Virus record (IMG/VR): IMGVR_UViG_3300042507_003525
Coordinates: 1 to 30,789 of that record
Length of the DNA: 30,789 bases
Strand: one strand, 5' to 3'
Source: a virus
Shown: positions 14,872 to 22,727 of the stretch, piece after piece
Numbering within the stretch: position 1 is the first letter of the stretch
How the letters are laid out: every line of letters begins with the position of its first letter
Notes under the pieces: generated by a model
The model's database searches: none
What the model was told of the DNA's origin: nothing
What the model saw: the letters and a program-made list of their open reading frames with translations, nothing else
Translations under genes and position numbers: made by a program

Positions 14872-15209
14872 TGGCAAATTTTTATAAAAACGCATTCTAC
14901 GATCCGAATACTACAGCTGCTGTAACTGTATATTCATGCCCTTCTAATTCAAGAGCAATTATACAAAATATACAAATAACAAATGAAGCTGGATCTAAAG
15001 TATTAAAAGCATCTATATATGATAATTCTGTAAGTACTAATTTTCAAATAGCTTATGCAAGTATAACTGGTCCTACAATATGTAATATAGCAAGTGGCCC
15101 TATTATATTAGAAGAATCTGATATACTAAAGCTTGAAACTTCTAATGTATCATATATAACTGCGGTAGTGTCAATTTTAGAAATGAATAGAGAAGATCAA
15201 AACGGTTAA
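14871..15209 (+). CDS. Small beta-rich virion protein
   Basis: A 112-residue protein with regular strand pattern throughout (AVTVYSCPSNSRAIIQNIQITNEAGS, then SGPIILEESDILKLETSN, then TAVVSILEM). This reads like a single beta-sandwich or jelly-roll domain, such as those at fibre bases or on decoration proteins. It starts within the stop of the 408-residue protein and ends within the start of the next small gene. Co-translation with the larger structural protein suggests they assemble together. No named family recognised. Confidence 0.6.
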   Translation: MANFYKNAFYDPNTTAAVTVYSCPSNSRAIIQNIQITNEAGSKVLKASIYDNSVSTNFQIAYASITGPTICNIASGPIILEESDILKLETSNVSYITAVVSILEMNREDQNG

Positions 15210-15340
15210 TGGCTAGAAAAGTACAATCAGGTCACGGAACTTTTATTAAACATACTAATAAAAAAAGACCGGGGCGTCATAGCAAAAGACCTAATAAAAG
15301 AAACGATAAAAAAGAATATAGAGGACAAGGAAGAAGATGA
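15209..15340 (+). CDS. Tiny highly basic protein, 43 residues
   Basis: ATG 15209 overlaps the previous stop (TAATG) and TGA 15340 overlaps the next start. The product is MARKVQSGHGTFIKHTNKKR followed by PGRHSKRPNKRNDKKEYRGQGRR, about 40 percent Lys plus Arg. Similar GTFIKHT...KKRPGRHSK proteins are familiar in marine phages and recall ribosomal or nucleic-acid-binding proteins in composition. The function is unknown; RNA or DNA binding is a reasonable inference. Confidence 0.7.
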   Translation: MARKVQSGHGTFIKHTNKKRPGRHSKRPNKRNDKKEYRGQGRR

Positions 15341-15489
15341 TGTTTTACATATGGCATACTTTAATAGTAATTCTATTCCTAGCTTTTTCATTTTATTTAG
15401 GATATAGATTTGGTAAAAAAAATAAAGAATACAAAATTACCTATGAAGAAAAACCAAAAATAGGAAAATGTCCAATGGGGTTTAACTAA
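15337..15489 (+). CDS. Small single-pass membrane protein, 50 residues
   Basis: ATG 15337 overlaps the preceding stop by four bases (ATGA) and TAA 15489 overlaps the next ATG by one base. Residues 2-22 form one hydrophobic helix (MFYIWHTLIVILFLAFSFYLG) followed by a basic and polar tail with one cysteine (C45). The positive YRFGKKNK stretch after the helix suggests that the C-terminus stays in the cytoplasm. It could be a pinholin-like, spanin-like or superinfection-related peptide, but nothing in the sequence decides between them. Confidence 0.65.
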   Translation: MMFYIWHTLIVILFLAFSFYLGYRFGKKNKEYKITYEEKPKIGKCPMGFN

Positions 15490-15740
15490 TGGCTGAAGAT
15501 ATAAAATTAGAAGATCAATATATAAAAGGTTATGAAACAATAAATGGGGAACAAGTACCTATTATTAAATGTCCTACAAAAGTAACTATTAAAAATAAAG
15601 TTACTGGGGCAGTATATGAATCAGAAGAAGCTGCTAAGGCAGATATAGCTAATCCAAATACACCTACAAAAGAAGAACATATCTCTAGAGATGTCGCAAT
15701 AACAGTTGCACATTTAGCTTTATTTGGTAGAAGTAAGTAA
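15489..15740 (+). CDS. Small conserved phage protein, unknown function
   Basis: An 83-residue protein joined by TAATG overlaps to the membrane peptide before it and the oxygenase after it. The middle has a strand pattern (EQVPIIKCPTKVTIKNKVTGAVYESEEAAKAD), and the end is a helix with HISRDVAITVAHLALFG. No membrane segment, metal site or nucleotide site is seen. I recall similar short proteins in marine phages without function. It closes the structural block before cassette 2. Confidence 0.6.
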   Translation: MAEDIKLEDQYIKGYETINGEQVPIIKCPTKVTIKNKVTGAVYESEEAAKADIANPNTPTKEEHISRDVAITVAHLALFGRSK

Positions 15741-16357
15741 TGAAAGATTTAAACCATATTGGAATAAATCATGAGTATCTTCCTGTAGATTTATTTAATA
15801 AACTTAAAGAACAAATAAACGTTTACAAGGGTAAAGTTGGTAATCAAAAAAATTTAGCTGGAAATATTAGAGAAGAATGGAATTTAAATGATTCAGTTCC
15901 ATTATTTAATGATTATGTTCTTAATTTAATAAATAAACACCCAAGTCATTTAAAATATTTAAAAACAGAAAGTAAAAAATTTTTTTTTGAAAATAGACTT
16001 CCTCCATTAAGATTGCTAAATCTATGGGTTAACTTTCAAAAAAAACATGAGTTTAATCCCATGCATAACCACGCTGGTTTATTTACTTTTGTCATATTTA
16101 TTCAAATACCTTATTGCATAGAAAGAGAACTTAAAGAAGGGCCTGGAGTATTAGGTAATTCAAATTTTGCTTCTTGCTTGCAATTTCAAACAACAAATCA
16201 TTTAGGAAGGTACTTTGATCAAACTGTTCCTGTAGATAAATCATACGAAGGTGGTATTTATTTTTTTAATGCAGAAACCATGCATTGCGTTTATCCTTTT
16301 TTCACTTCAGATGATTATAGAATAACGGTATCTGGAAATATAGGATGGTACAATTAA
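15740..16357 (+). CDS. Fourth 2OG/Fe(II) oxygenase, HxH-type
   Basis: A 205-residue enzyme of the same broad family as the one at 8376. It has LLNLWVNFQKKHEFNPMHNHAGLFTFVIFIQ with the iron site at H109 and H111, then GGIYFFNAETMHCVYPF with H182, then DDYRITVSGNI with R194. The N-terminal 90 residues are helical and probably form the usual cap. It overlaps by one base the gene on each side, including the glycosyltransferase at 16357, so its product may act on the same glycan or acceptor. Cofactor and fold are supported by motifs; substrate is unknown. Confidence 0.8.
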   Translation: MKDLNHIGINHEYLPVDLFNKLKEQINVYKGKVGNQKNLAGNIREEWNLNDSVPLFNDYVLNLINKHPSHLKYLKTESKKFFFENRLPPLRLLNLWVNFQKKHEFNPMHNHAGLFTFVIFIQIPYCIERELKEGPGVLGNSNFASCLQFQTTNHLGRYFDQTVPVDKSYEGGIYFFNAETMHCVYPFFTSDDYRITVSGNIGWYN

Positions 16358-17292
16358 TGAATCCAAGAGGTGGTACTGAGTTACAACTAGAGTTTTTAGA
16401 AAAACACGTAGATAAAAAACTATTAAACGAATTTCAAATAACAACTTCAGTTCCTGAAAAAATACCTTTACACCCTACTAAAATTAATATTCTTTGGCAA
16501 AAGAATTCTTATGATCAACCTAATTTAGCACCATGGTTTCAAGATAAATCTAATCATAAAAAATATGATTGGTATGTATTTAATAGCCATTGGAACTATG
16601 AAAAATTTAGATACAAATTTGATATACCAACAGAGCGATGCACTGTTATAAAAAACGGAGTAGTTAGATTTCCTAAAAGAACTATTTCATATCAAAAAGG
16701 TGAGCCCGTAAAACTTATATATCATCCAACTCCCTGGAGAGGATTAAGTGTGTTATTAGCAGCAATGCAACATATTAAAAATCCTTTAATTACTTTAGAT
16801 GTGTATTCATCTACTCAAGTATATGGAGATGCTTTTAAAGCAGCTAATGATGATGAATATAAACCTCTATATGATCAAGCAAGACAACTACCTAATGTAA
16901 ATTATATTGGATATAAGCCTCATGAATATATTTTAGAACATTTAAAAGACTATCATATATTTGCATATCCAAGTATTTGGGAAGAAACATTTTGTATATC
17001 TGCATTAGAAGCAATGGCTGCAGGATTATATACAATTGTAACTGATCTTGGTGCTTTATATGAAACATGTTCAGAATGGCCTATCTATGTTCCTTACGAA
17101 AAAGATTTTTACAAATTAGGAGAACAATTTGGAGCAGCAATTGAATCTGCAGTAGAACATTTACATGAACCTCATTTACAAAAACATTTAAATGAACAAA
17201 GTAAATTTGTAGATTATTTTTATAATTGGGATAAACAAGGTAATCAATGGACTAATTTTTTAACAGGAGCATTAAATGCAAGACTCAAGTAA
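16357..17292 (+). CDS. GT-B glycosyltransferase (GT4-like)
   Basis: I choose ATG 16357, which overlaps the oxygenase stop by one base; ATG 16345 would overlap it by 13. The 311-residue protein begins at MNPRGGTELQ, where GGTE is the nucleotide-sugar loop normally found some 10-20 residues into GT4 enzymes, so the first strand is trimmed. The C-terminal half has WRGLSVLLAAM (127-137), a VNYIGYKPH strand and the E-x7-E donor motif IWEETFCISALEAMAAG (207-223; E210 and E218), then VTDLGALYE. It transfers a sugar from a nucleotide-sugar donor. A soluble enzyme, coupled to the next glycosyltransferase by a 17-base overlap. Acceptor not known. Confidence 0.85.
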   Translation: MNPRGGTELQLEFLEKHVDKKLLNEFQITTSVPEKIPLHPTKINILWQKNSYDQPNLAPWFQDKSNHKKYDWYVFNSHWNYEKFRYKFDIPTERCTVIKNGVVRFPKRTISYQKGEPVKLIYHPTPWRGLSVLLAAMQHIKNPLITLDVYSSTQVYGDAFKAANDDEYKPLYDQARQLPNVNYIGYKPHEYILEHLKDYHIFAYPSIWEETFCISALEAMAAGLYTIVTDLGALYETCSEWPIYVPYEKDFYKLGEQFGAAIESAVEHLHEPHLQKHLNEQSKFVDYFYNWDKQGNQWTNFLTGALNARLK

Positions 17293-18094
17293 ACCAATAT
17301 GGGTTAATAAAAAAGAACTACCCAAACTAGAAATAGAAGTTAAACCTTATTCTATATTTGTAGCAACACCAGTTCATTCTGATGTTTCTATTCATTATAC
17401 ACAATCATTATTAGAGTTTCAAAAAGACTGTTTTATGAATAAAGTTAAAACACAATTTCAAATTATGAAATCTTCTTTAGTAACTCAAGGAAGAAATTTA
17501 TGTGTAGGTGCTTTTTTAGAATCTAAAATGACTCATATGTTATTTGTAGATTCCGATATTGATTTTCAATCAACCTCTATATTTAAAATGGTAGCGTTAG
17601 ATAAAGATGTAATATCTATTCCTTATCCATTAAAAATAATACGTTGGGATAAAATACTAGAAAATGTTCAATCAGGAAGATTTAAAACAGCCAATGATTT
17701 GGCTACAGGAGGCATGACTTATCCTATGAAATTACCAGATGAAAAAAGTATTAAAGTAGATAAAGGAGTTATAGAAGTAACACATTCTCCAACTGGATGT
17801 ATGTTAATTAAAAGATCTGTATTTGAAAAAATGATGGAAAAATATCCTAACTTAAGAATTAGCCAACCTACTGTTATCAATGGAGAGTTAATAGAAAAAC
17901 CATTTTTATATAATTTTTTTGATACAATGTTTGATGAAGAAAAACATCAGTATTTAGGTGAAGATTATGCGTTTTGTAAACGTTGGAGTGACATTGGTGG
18001 TAAATGTCATGCCTATGTCAATGACATAATTTCACATATTGGCGAATTTCAATACTGCGGAAAATTCATAGACGAGTTGATAATTGATAAGTAA
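17276..18094 (+). CDS. GT-A glycosyltransferase-like protein with DxD motif
   Basis: A 272-residue protein. SIFVATPVHSDVSIHYTQSLL (26-46) is the opening of a GT-A Rossmann-like fold. A helix SSLVTQGRNLCVGAFLESKMTHMLFVDSDIDF leads to the metal and nucleotide-sugar site D92-S-D94. Later, SPTGCMLIKRSVFEKM (171-186) and LGEDYAFCKRW (227-237) match the acceptor and base-catalyst region of family-2-like enzymes. It lies directly after the GT-B enzyme, so two different sugar-transfer steps are encoded together. Similar proteins occur in cyanophages. It is the last gene of cassette 2 and is followed by an inverted repeat. Confidence 0.8.
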   Translation: MQDSSKPIWVNKKELPKLEIEVKPYSIFVATPVHSDVSIHYTQSLLEFQKDCFMNKVKTQFQIMKSSLVTQGRNLCVGAFLESKMTHMLFVDSDIDFQSTSIFKMVALDKDVISIPYPLKIIRWDKILENVQSGRFKTANDLATGGMTYPMKLPDEKSIKVDKGVIEVTHSPTGCMLIKRSVFEKMMEKYPNLRISQPTVINGELIEKPFLYNFFDTMFDEEKHQYLGEDYAFCKRWSDIGGKCHAYVNDIISHIGEFQYCGKFIDELIIDK

Positions 18095-18114
18095 AATGTT
18101 AATATTTTAACATT
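18095..18114. repeat. Inverted repeat after cassette 2 (possible weak terminator or processing site)
   Basis: AATGTTAA and TTAACATT are perfect 8-base complements around the loop TATT. It starts right after the stop of the last glycosyltransferase. The stem is AT-rich and has only ATTTAAA after it, so a strong terminator is unlikely; an RNA-processing or protein-binding site is possible. Confidence 0.5.
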
Positions 18115-18136
18115 ATTTAAACAGGAGCTCATAAAT

Positions 18137-19180
18137 ATGCCAGTTTGGCTTTTACCAGCATTAATCAACTTTGGAATATCAAAGGCTATGGGTGCATCTA
18201 CAAAGAATGCATTATTAAGCTCTGCTGCAGCAGCTGTATTACCAGGGGCAGGGGGAGGAACTTCAGCTCTTTCAGGTGGTGCCGGTGGCGGTATAGGATC
18301 TTTATTTGCACAAGGTGCAGGTCCAATTGGTATGTCTCAAGTATTACAACAAGGTCTTCCTCAATTATTATCTAGAGGAAATCCTTTAGCATATGCAGGA
18401 ATGCAATTTGCTGGTCAACAATTGTTTCCAGGAAGCACACCAGGAATAAAAGAAATGGGTGATGCTAGAGTAGCCGAACAAGTTGCTAATCAAAGCAAAG
18501 GAATGTTTGGAGGAATAACAGATATGATTCCAAAATCAGTTAGAGATTTTGCAACAAGTGATATTGGAAAATTTACTTTATTATCTACAGCTGCTCCTCT
18601 TGTAAAAGGAATTTTTAGTGGTGACGATAAACAAACAATGAATTTACCTTTACCAAATCAAGGATATTCTCGATTAGTTAAAGAAGGTGTTTTAGGACCT
18701 ACTTCATTTATGAGAAGAGATTATACAACAGGACAAGATGTTCCTTTAGAAGATAGAGAAACATATAGAGTTGTTGAAGATGTATTAGGAAATGAACCTA
18801 CACAAAAATTTAAAGCAATAGAATTAAATCAGGGTGGAATAGTAAGTGTTGCAAAATTTAATGAAGGTGGGCAAGTATTGCCGTCTAAATATACTCATGA
18901 CGAAAATGATATAAACAATTATGCTAGAGCAAATGGTTTTGTTATTGATGGCAGTGGTAATGGTGAAGATGAAAAAGATACCATGCTTGCACAACTTGCT
19001 GATGGAGAATTTGTTTCAAGAGCACATGCTGTACTAGGAGCTGGTATTATAGCAGGTGCTAATATTAATGATAAAAACGACCAAAGAAAAAAAGGAGCAG
19101 AATTCTTTTATGAACAACAAAAACGTTTTAAAAGAGTTTATGAATTATTAGATGCAAGCAGAAAAGCTACAAGACATTAA
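18137..19180 (+). CDS. Internal / ejection-type virion protein
   Basis: A 347-residue protein with AGGAG before ATG 18137. The N-terminal 100 residues are rich in Ala, Gly and Leu (LLPALINFGISKAMGAS, LLSSAAAAVLPGAGGG) and could insert into a membrane. Two short motifs LNQGGIV (230-236) and FNEGGQV (241-247) follow a polar middle, and the C-terminal region has DTMLAQLADGEFVSRAHAVLGAG (281-303). I recall that last motif from large phage virion proteins (pattern ...ML-x-GEFV...AV-x-GAG). It precedes a GNAT-like gene and three larger ejection-type proteins, as in T7-like late regions. Role in DNA ejection is inferred from context. Confidence 0.6.
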   Translation: MPVWLLPALINFGISKAMGASTKNALLSSAAAAVLPGAGGGTSALSGGAGGGIGSLFAQGAGPIGMSQVLQQGLPQLLSRGNPLAYAGMQFAGQQLFPGSTPGIKEMGDARVAEQVANQSKGMFGGITDMIPKSVRDFATSDIGKFTLLSTAAPLVKGIFSGDDKQTMNLPLPNQGYSRLVKEGVLGPTSFMRRDYTTGQDVPLEDRETYRVVEDVLGNEPTQKFKAIELNQGGIVSVAKFNEGGQVLPSKYTHDENDINNYARANGFVIDGSGNGEDEKDTMLAQLADGEFVSRAHAVLGAGIIAGANINDKNDQRKKGAEFFYEQQKRFKRVYELLDASRKATRH

Positions 19181-19616
19181 AAAAGGTGTAGATATAATAC
19201 CTATTCAACCTAAGGAAGTTGAAAGTGTTTGGCATTTAGTTCATTTTATGATTGCTGAAGCATTAAAGTTTAGTGGTCAATATGCTGAACCACATCATGT
19301 TAAAGAAATGTTAATAAAAGGAAATATGCAGTTATTTATTATGTATGGTTCTGAAGATGGAGAAACAAATAAAGTATTTGGCTGTTGCACAACAAGATTA
19401 TTTAACAATCCTAATTTTAAAGAATTACAAGGATTAATTTGTACTGGAACTAGAATGCATTTATGGGAAAGTAAGTTAATTGAAACATTAGAATCTTTTG
19501 CTAAATTAAATGATTGTAAAAGAATTAATGCATTAATGAGACCTGGTTATAAAAAAGTTATGCCTAAATATGGATATAAAATTAAACATTACGAATTTCA
19601 AAAGGAGTTAAACTAA
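19152..19616 (+). CDS. GNAT-fold protein, T7 gp13-like position
   Basis: A 154-residue protein that starts 29 bases inside the previous gene. The pattern is that of a small GNAT fold: N-terminal helix (VESVWHLVHFMIAEALKFS), strands LFIMYGSEDG and VFGCCTTRLFN, helix WESKLIETLESFAKLNDC and the final ALMRPGYKKVMPKYGYKIKHYEFQKEL segment, which matches the end of acetyltransferases. The acetyl-CoA loop (Q/R-x-x-G-x-G/A) is not convincing. In T7-like phages a small protein of this kind, gp13, precedes the internal virion proteins. Here too it stands before ejection-type genes, so an assembly role rather than catalysis is quite possible. Confidence 0.6.
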   Translation: MQAEKLQDIKKGVDIIPIQPKEVESVWHLVHFMIAEALKFSGQYAEPHHVKEMLIKGNMQLFIMYGSEDGETNKVFGCCTTRLFNNPNFKELQGLICTGTRMHLWESKLIETLESFAKLNDCKRINALMRPGYKKVMPKYGYKIKHYEFQKELN

Positions 19617-20500
19617 TGGGTATTTTTGGTGGCGGCGGTGGAGGTGGCGGCGGGCAATCAATGCCTGATGTTACTACTCAATTTGTAAGAGAAGCACCTG
19701 GTATTGAAGAACGTAAGATTGGTTTAATGGATGTTGCTAGATCATTAGCTGAAAAACCAATTGACATTCCTGCATTAAATGTTCAACCTTTATCAGGATT
19801 AGAACAACAAGGAGTAACTGCTGCTGGACAAACAGGTGTTGGAGCACCTACTACTCAAGCAGGTATTGGATCAATATTACAAGCACAAGCAGGTCCTAAT
19901 ATTTCTCAATTTTATAATCCATATCAATCATATGTATTAGATGAATTAAATAGACAATCTGCAATGCAACAAAATCAATTAGCTGCACAAGCAGTTCAAT
20001 CTGGTGCATTTGGTGGAGGAAGACAAGGAGTTCAAGCTGCTGAACAAGAACAAGCAAGATTAAGAGCATTGGGATTAGCACAAGCACAAGGTTTTCAAAC
20101 TGCATTAGGTGCTGCACAACAACAGCAACAAGTTGGATTACAAGCAGGATCTCAATTAGCTAATATTGGTCAAATGCAACAAGGAATGGCACAGCAAGAT
20201 ATTAATCAATTAATGGCTGCGGGTGGATTACAAAGACAACTTGCACAACAAACAGCAGATGCAGCAAGACAAACAGAATTGCAAAGAGCATACGAACCAT
20301 ATCAACGTGCAGAGTTCTTAAAAAATTTATATGCAGCTGGACCTACAACTCAATCTGCAATTACTCAAACTACTCAACCTGGTACAAATCCATTAGCACA
20401 AGCTGCTGGAGCTGGATTAGGTGCATACGCAACTTATTCATTATTAAATAGACAACCGGCTGCCATTCAAAGTGCTGCTGCCAACGCACCAAGAGCATAG
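19616..20500 (+). CDS. Ala/Gln-rich internal virion protein
   Basis: A 294-residue protein. It opens with a polyglycine run (MGIFGGGGGGGGGQ). From about residue 95 it has a long helical Ala/Gln-rich region, NPYQSYVLDELNRQSAMQQNQLAAQAVQSGAFGGGRQG and then many AQ-rich turns up to about residue 235. The C-terminus has a short hydrophobic glycine segment, PLAQAAGAGLGAYATYSLL. The SGAFGG-R-QG motif is one I recall from marine podovirus internal proteins. Low complexity and helix content suit a protein that unfolds through the tail and refolds in the cell envelope during ejection. It overlaps the GNAT-like gene by one base. Confidence 0.65.
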   Translation: MGIFGGGGGGGGGQSMPDVTTQFVREAPGIEERKIGLMDVARSLAEKPIDIPALNVQPLSGLEQQGVTAAGQTGVGAPTTQAGIGSILQAQAGPNISQFYNPYQSYVLDELNRQSAMQQNQLAAQAVQSGAFGGGRQGVQAAEQEQARLRALGLAQAQGFQTALGAAQQQQQVGLQAGSQLANIGQMQQGMAQQDINQLMAAGGLQRQLAQQTADAARQTELQRAYEPYQRAEFLKNLYAAGPTTQSAITQTTQPGTNPLAQAAGAGLGAYATYSLLNRQPAAIQSAAANAPRA

Positions 20501-20509
20501 AGGTTAAAC

Positions 20510-22723
20510 ATGGATGATGTGTTAAAGAGACCTTTGTTTAAAGATAAGGCAATGCAAGTTTATAAAGCTAAGCATGGCGGAAAAGTTCCAGGATTTTTTG
20601 TTGGACAAATGGTAAAAACCGGTCTTCCTTATTTATCAAGAGGATTTGGTCAAGTGTTTGGACCAACAGGTAAACTTGCAAGATTTCAAGCATTAAATCC
20701 TAAAACAGCTGCAGCAATAGAAATAGGAACTGGAGCTCCTTTATTTGCTGAAGGTATGCAAGATATTTACGGAGGAATTAAATCTGGAGACTATGCACAA
20801 ATAGCACAAGGAGTTGGAGAAACAGCATTAGGAGTTGGAGGAACTGGACTTGGTCTTAAAGCATTAACACAAGCATCTAGAAAAACACCAGGATTTAAAC
20901 AGTCTGCATATTTAACGGGTAAAGGTGTTGCTGAAAGAACACTGAGACCTGGAGTGGCTATTCCTGCTTTAGGAGCAACTATTTATCCTACATTTGCTGG
21001 TGGAGAAGAAGAAACAACTACAGAAAAACCAATTGAAGAAAGACTAACCTACGAACAAGGTGCTCCTGATATTAGAGAAGATATAGTTCCAGAGCAACCT
21101 GAAAAAAGAATTACAGGAATTAAAGGAGCTAAAACTCAAGCTGAATTAACTATGAATGAAGATATTAAAAAAGCAAATGCTATTAATGATGTTACAGCTA
21201 GACTTGGAGTATTTAGTCCTGCTGATTTAAATGCACAAACAATTAAAAATATTGCAGCTGAAGCTAATGTAACTGAAGCTGATGTTAAACGATTAGCCGG
21301 TATTAAAGATGAATCAACAACGGCCACTGGCCAACCAATTAAACCAAGTGCTAGTTTACAAAAAGATTTAACACCGGACACTGGACCAAATAAAGAAGAT
21401 GTTCAAAATTATAATCCAGCTGAAGTACAAGCATCTATTGCATTAAGAAATAATCAAATTAAAGATTCAAGAACTGCAGGTGGTTTAAATAAAGAATTTC
21501 AAGCATTTAAACAAGATATAGGAGGTTTAATTGGAGACAATAATTCTTCTATTAGAGATTTATTAGCACTAAAAGCTGCAGGAAAACTTATGTCTACTAA
21601 AACAAGACAAAGAGGCTTTAGAGGTTTTCTTGATGTAGGTGGACAAGCATTACAAGACATATCTGATTCAATGCTTCAATTAGCACTTAAACAAAAAGAA
21701 AATGATATGGAATTAGCAAAAGCTTTTTTAAAATATAAAGGAGAAAAAGCTGCTGGTACAGAAGTCTTAACTACTCCTGATATTACTATAAAAGTTCCTG
21801 ATGCTTCTGTTCCTGGAGGAGAAAGAAATGTAAACGCTGTTAAAGGTAAAGATGGTAAATTTTATGGAAGAACAGTTATAAATGGTAAACAAGATTTTGT
21901 AGAACTTCCTTTTACTGGAACAGAAATAAAATATGATACGGAAAAAGCTGTTAGATATCAACAAGCACTATTAAGTAATGCTGAAGGTGCAGCAACAGCA
22001 AGATTTGCACAAGATTTTGCAAACGAATTTGCTGGAGCTAAAGGTAAAATATTACAATTTTCAGAAAATGCTATTGGTATAGCCGATCAATTTTTAAATG
22101 ATCCTAGATATATTTCATTAACAGCAACAGATAACACAACATTAGATGATTTTATTAAAGCTAAATTAGCAAAAGATAAAGGAGAAAAAGATGCTAATGG
22201 AAATAAAATTGGTACAATTGATGATTTTGAAAAAGGAAGATCACAAGCACTTGAAAATGCTAAAGCAGAATATGCAAAAGCAAAAGGAGTTCGTCTTCAA
22301 GATTTAAGACCAACTGATAGAGAACTAGATATTATTACTAAATTAGCATTTGCAGAACATAGAATGAAATATGTATTAGCTAATGCTAATAAAGGAGATA
22401 CAGATAGATTAGCACAACGAGACATTGATGATGCTGCTAAATCAACAGCAATCATGACTTTCTTAAAATCTCCAAGAACAGTTTCAAATAATTATAAACA
22501 AATTGAATCTACTTTTAATAAAAAATTAGGAGAAAATATTTCTCTTCTTAAATCTAGTGGAGTTACAGATGATTGGATTTTAAAAAATGCTGGAAATGTT
22601 CCTGGTATTCAAAAAATATACGAAGAAGCTGCATTAAAAAATAAACAAAGACAAACAAGACAAAATATTGTTGAGCAACCTCAAGCACAAACAAATATAT
22701 TAAAAACAATTCCAATAAGGTAA
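20510..22723 (+). CDS. Large internal / ejection-type virion protein
   Basis: A 737-residue protein. The N-terminus has KHGGKVPGFFVGQMV and several hydrophobic glycine-rich segments (residues about 25-175, including AAAIEIGTGAPLFAEGM and ALGVGGTGLGLKAL) that could enter membranes. The rest is highly charged and helical, with a strand-rich insert near residues 420-480 (TPDITIKVPDASVPGG...VKGKDGKFYGRTVINGKQDFVELPF). No lysozyme, transglycosylase or nuclease motif is seen. It follows the Ala/Gln-rich protein and precedes the 1091-residue one, the usual order of ejection proteins. Size rank and context support this; the family is not recognised. Confidence 0.6.
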   Translation: MDDVLKRPLFKDKAMQVYKAKHGGKVPGFFVGQMVKTGLPYLSRGFGQVFGPTGKLARFQALNPKTAAAIEIGTGAPLFAEGMQDIYGGIKSGDYAQIAQGVGETALGVGGTGLGLKALTQASRKTPGFKQSAYLTGKGVAERTLRPGVAIPALGATIYPTFAGGEEETTTEKPIEERLTYEQGAPDIREDIVPEQPEKRITGIKGAKTQAELTMNEDIKKANAINDVTARLGVFSPADLNAQTIKNIAAEANVTEADVKRLAGIKDESTTATGQPIKPSASLQKDLTPDTGPNKEDVQNYNPAEVQASIALRNNQIKDSRTAGGLNKEFQAFKQDIGGLIGDNNSSIRDLLALKAAGKLMSTKTRQRGFRGFLDVGGQALQDISDSMLQLALKQKENDMELAKAFLKYKGEKAAGTEVLTTPDITIKVPDASVPGGERNVNAVKGKDGKFYGRTVINGKQDFVELPFTGTEIKYDTEKAVRYQQALLSNAEGAATARFAQDFANEFAGAKGKILQFSENAIGIADQFLNDPRYISLTATDNTTLDDFIKAKLAKDKGEKDANGNKIGTIDDFEKGRSQALENAKAEYAKAKGVRLQDLRPTDRELDIITKLAFAEHRMKYVLANANKGDTDRLAQRDIDDAAKSTAIMTFLKSPRTVSNNYKQIESTFNKKLGENISLLKSSGVTDDWILKNAGNVPGIQKIYEEAALKNKQRQTRQNIVEQPQAQTNILKTIPIR

Positions 22724-22727
22724 TCCT

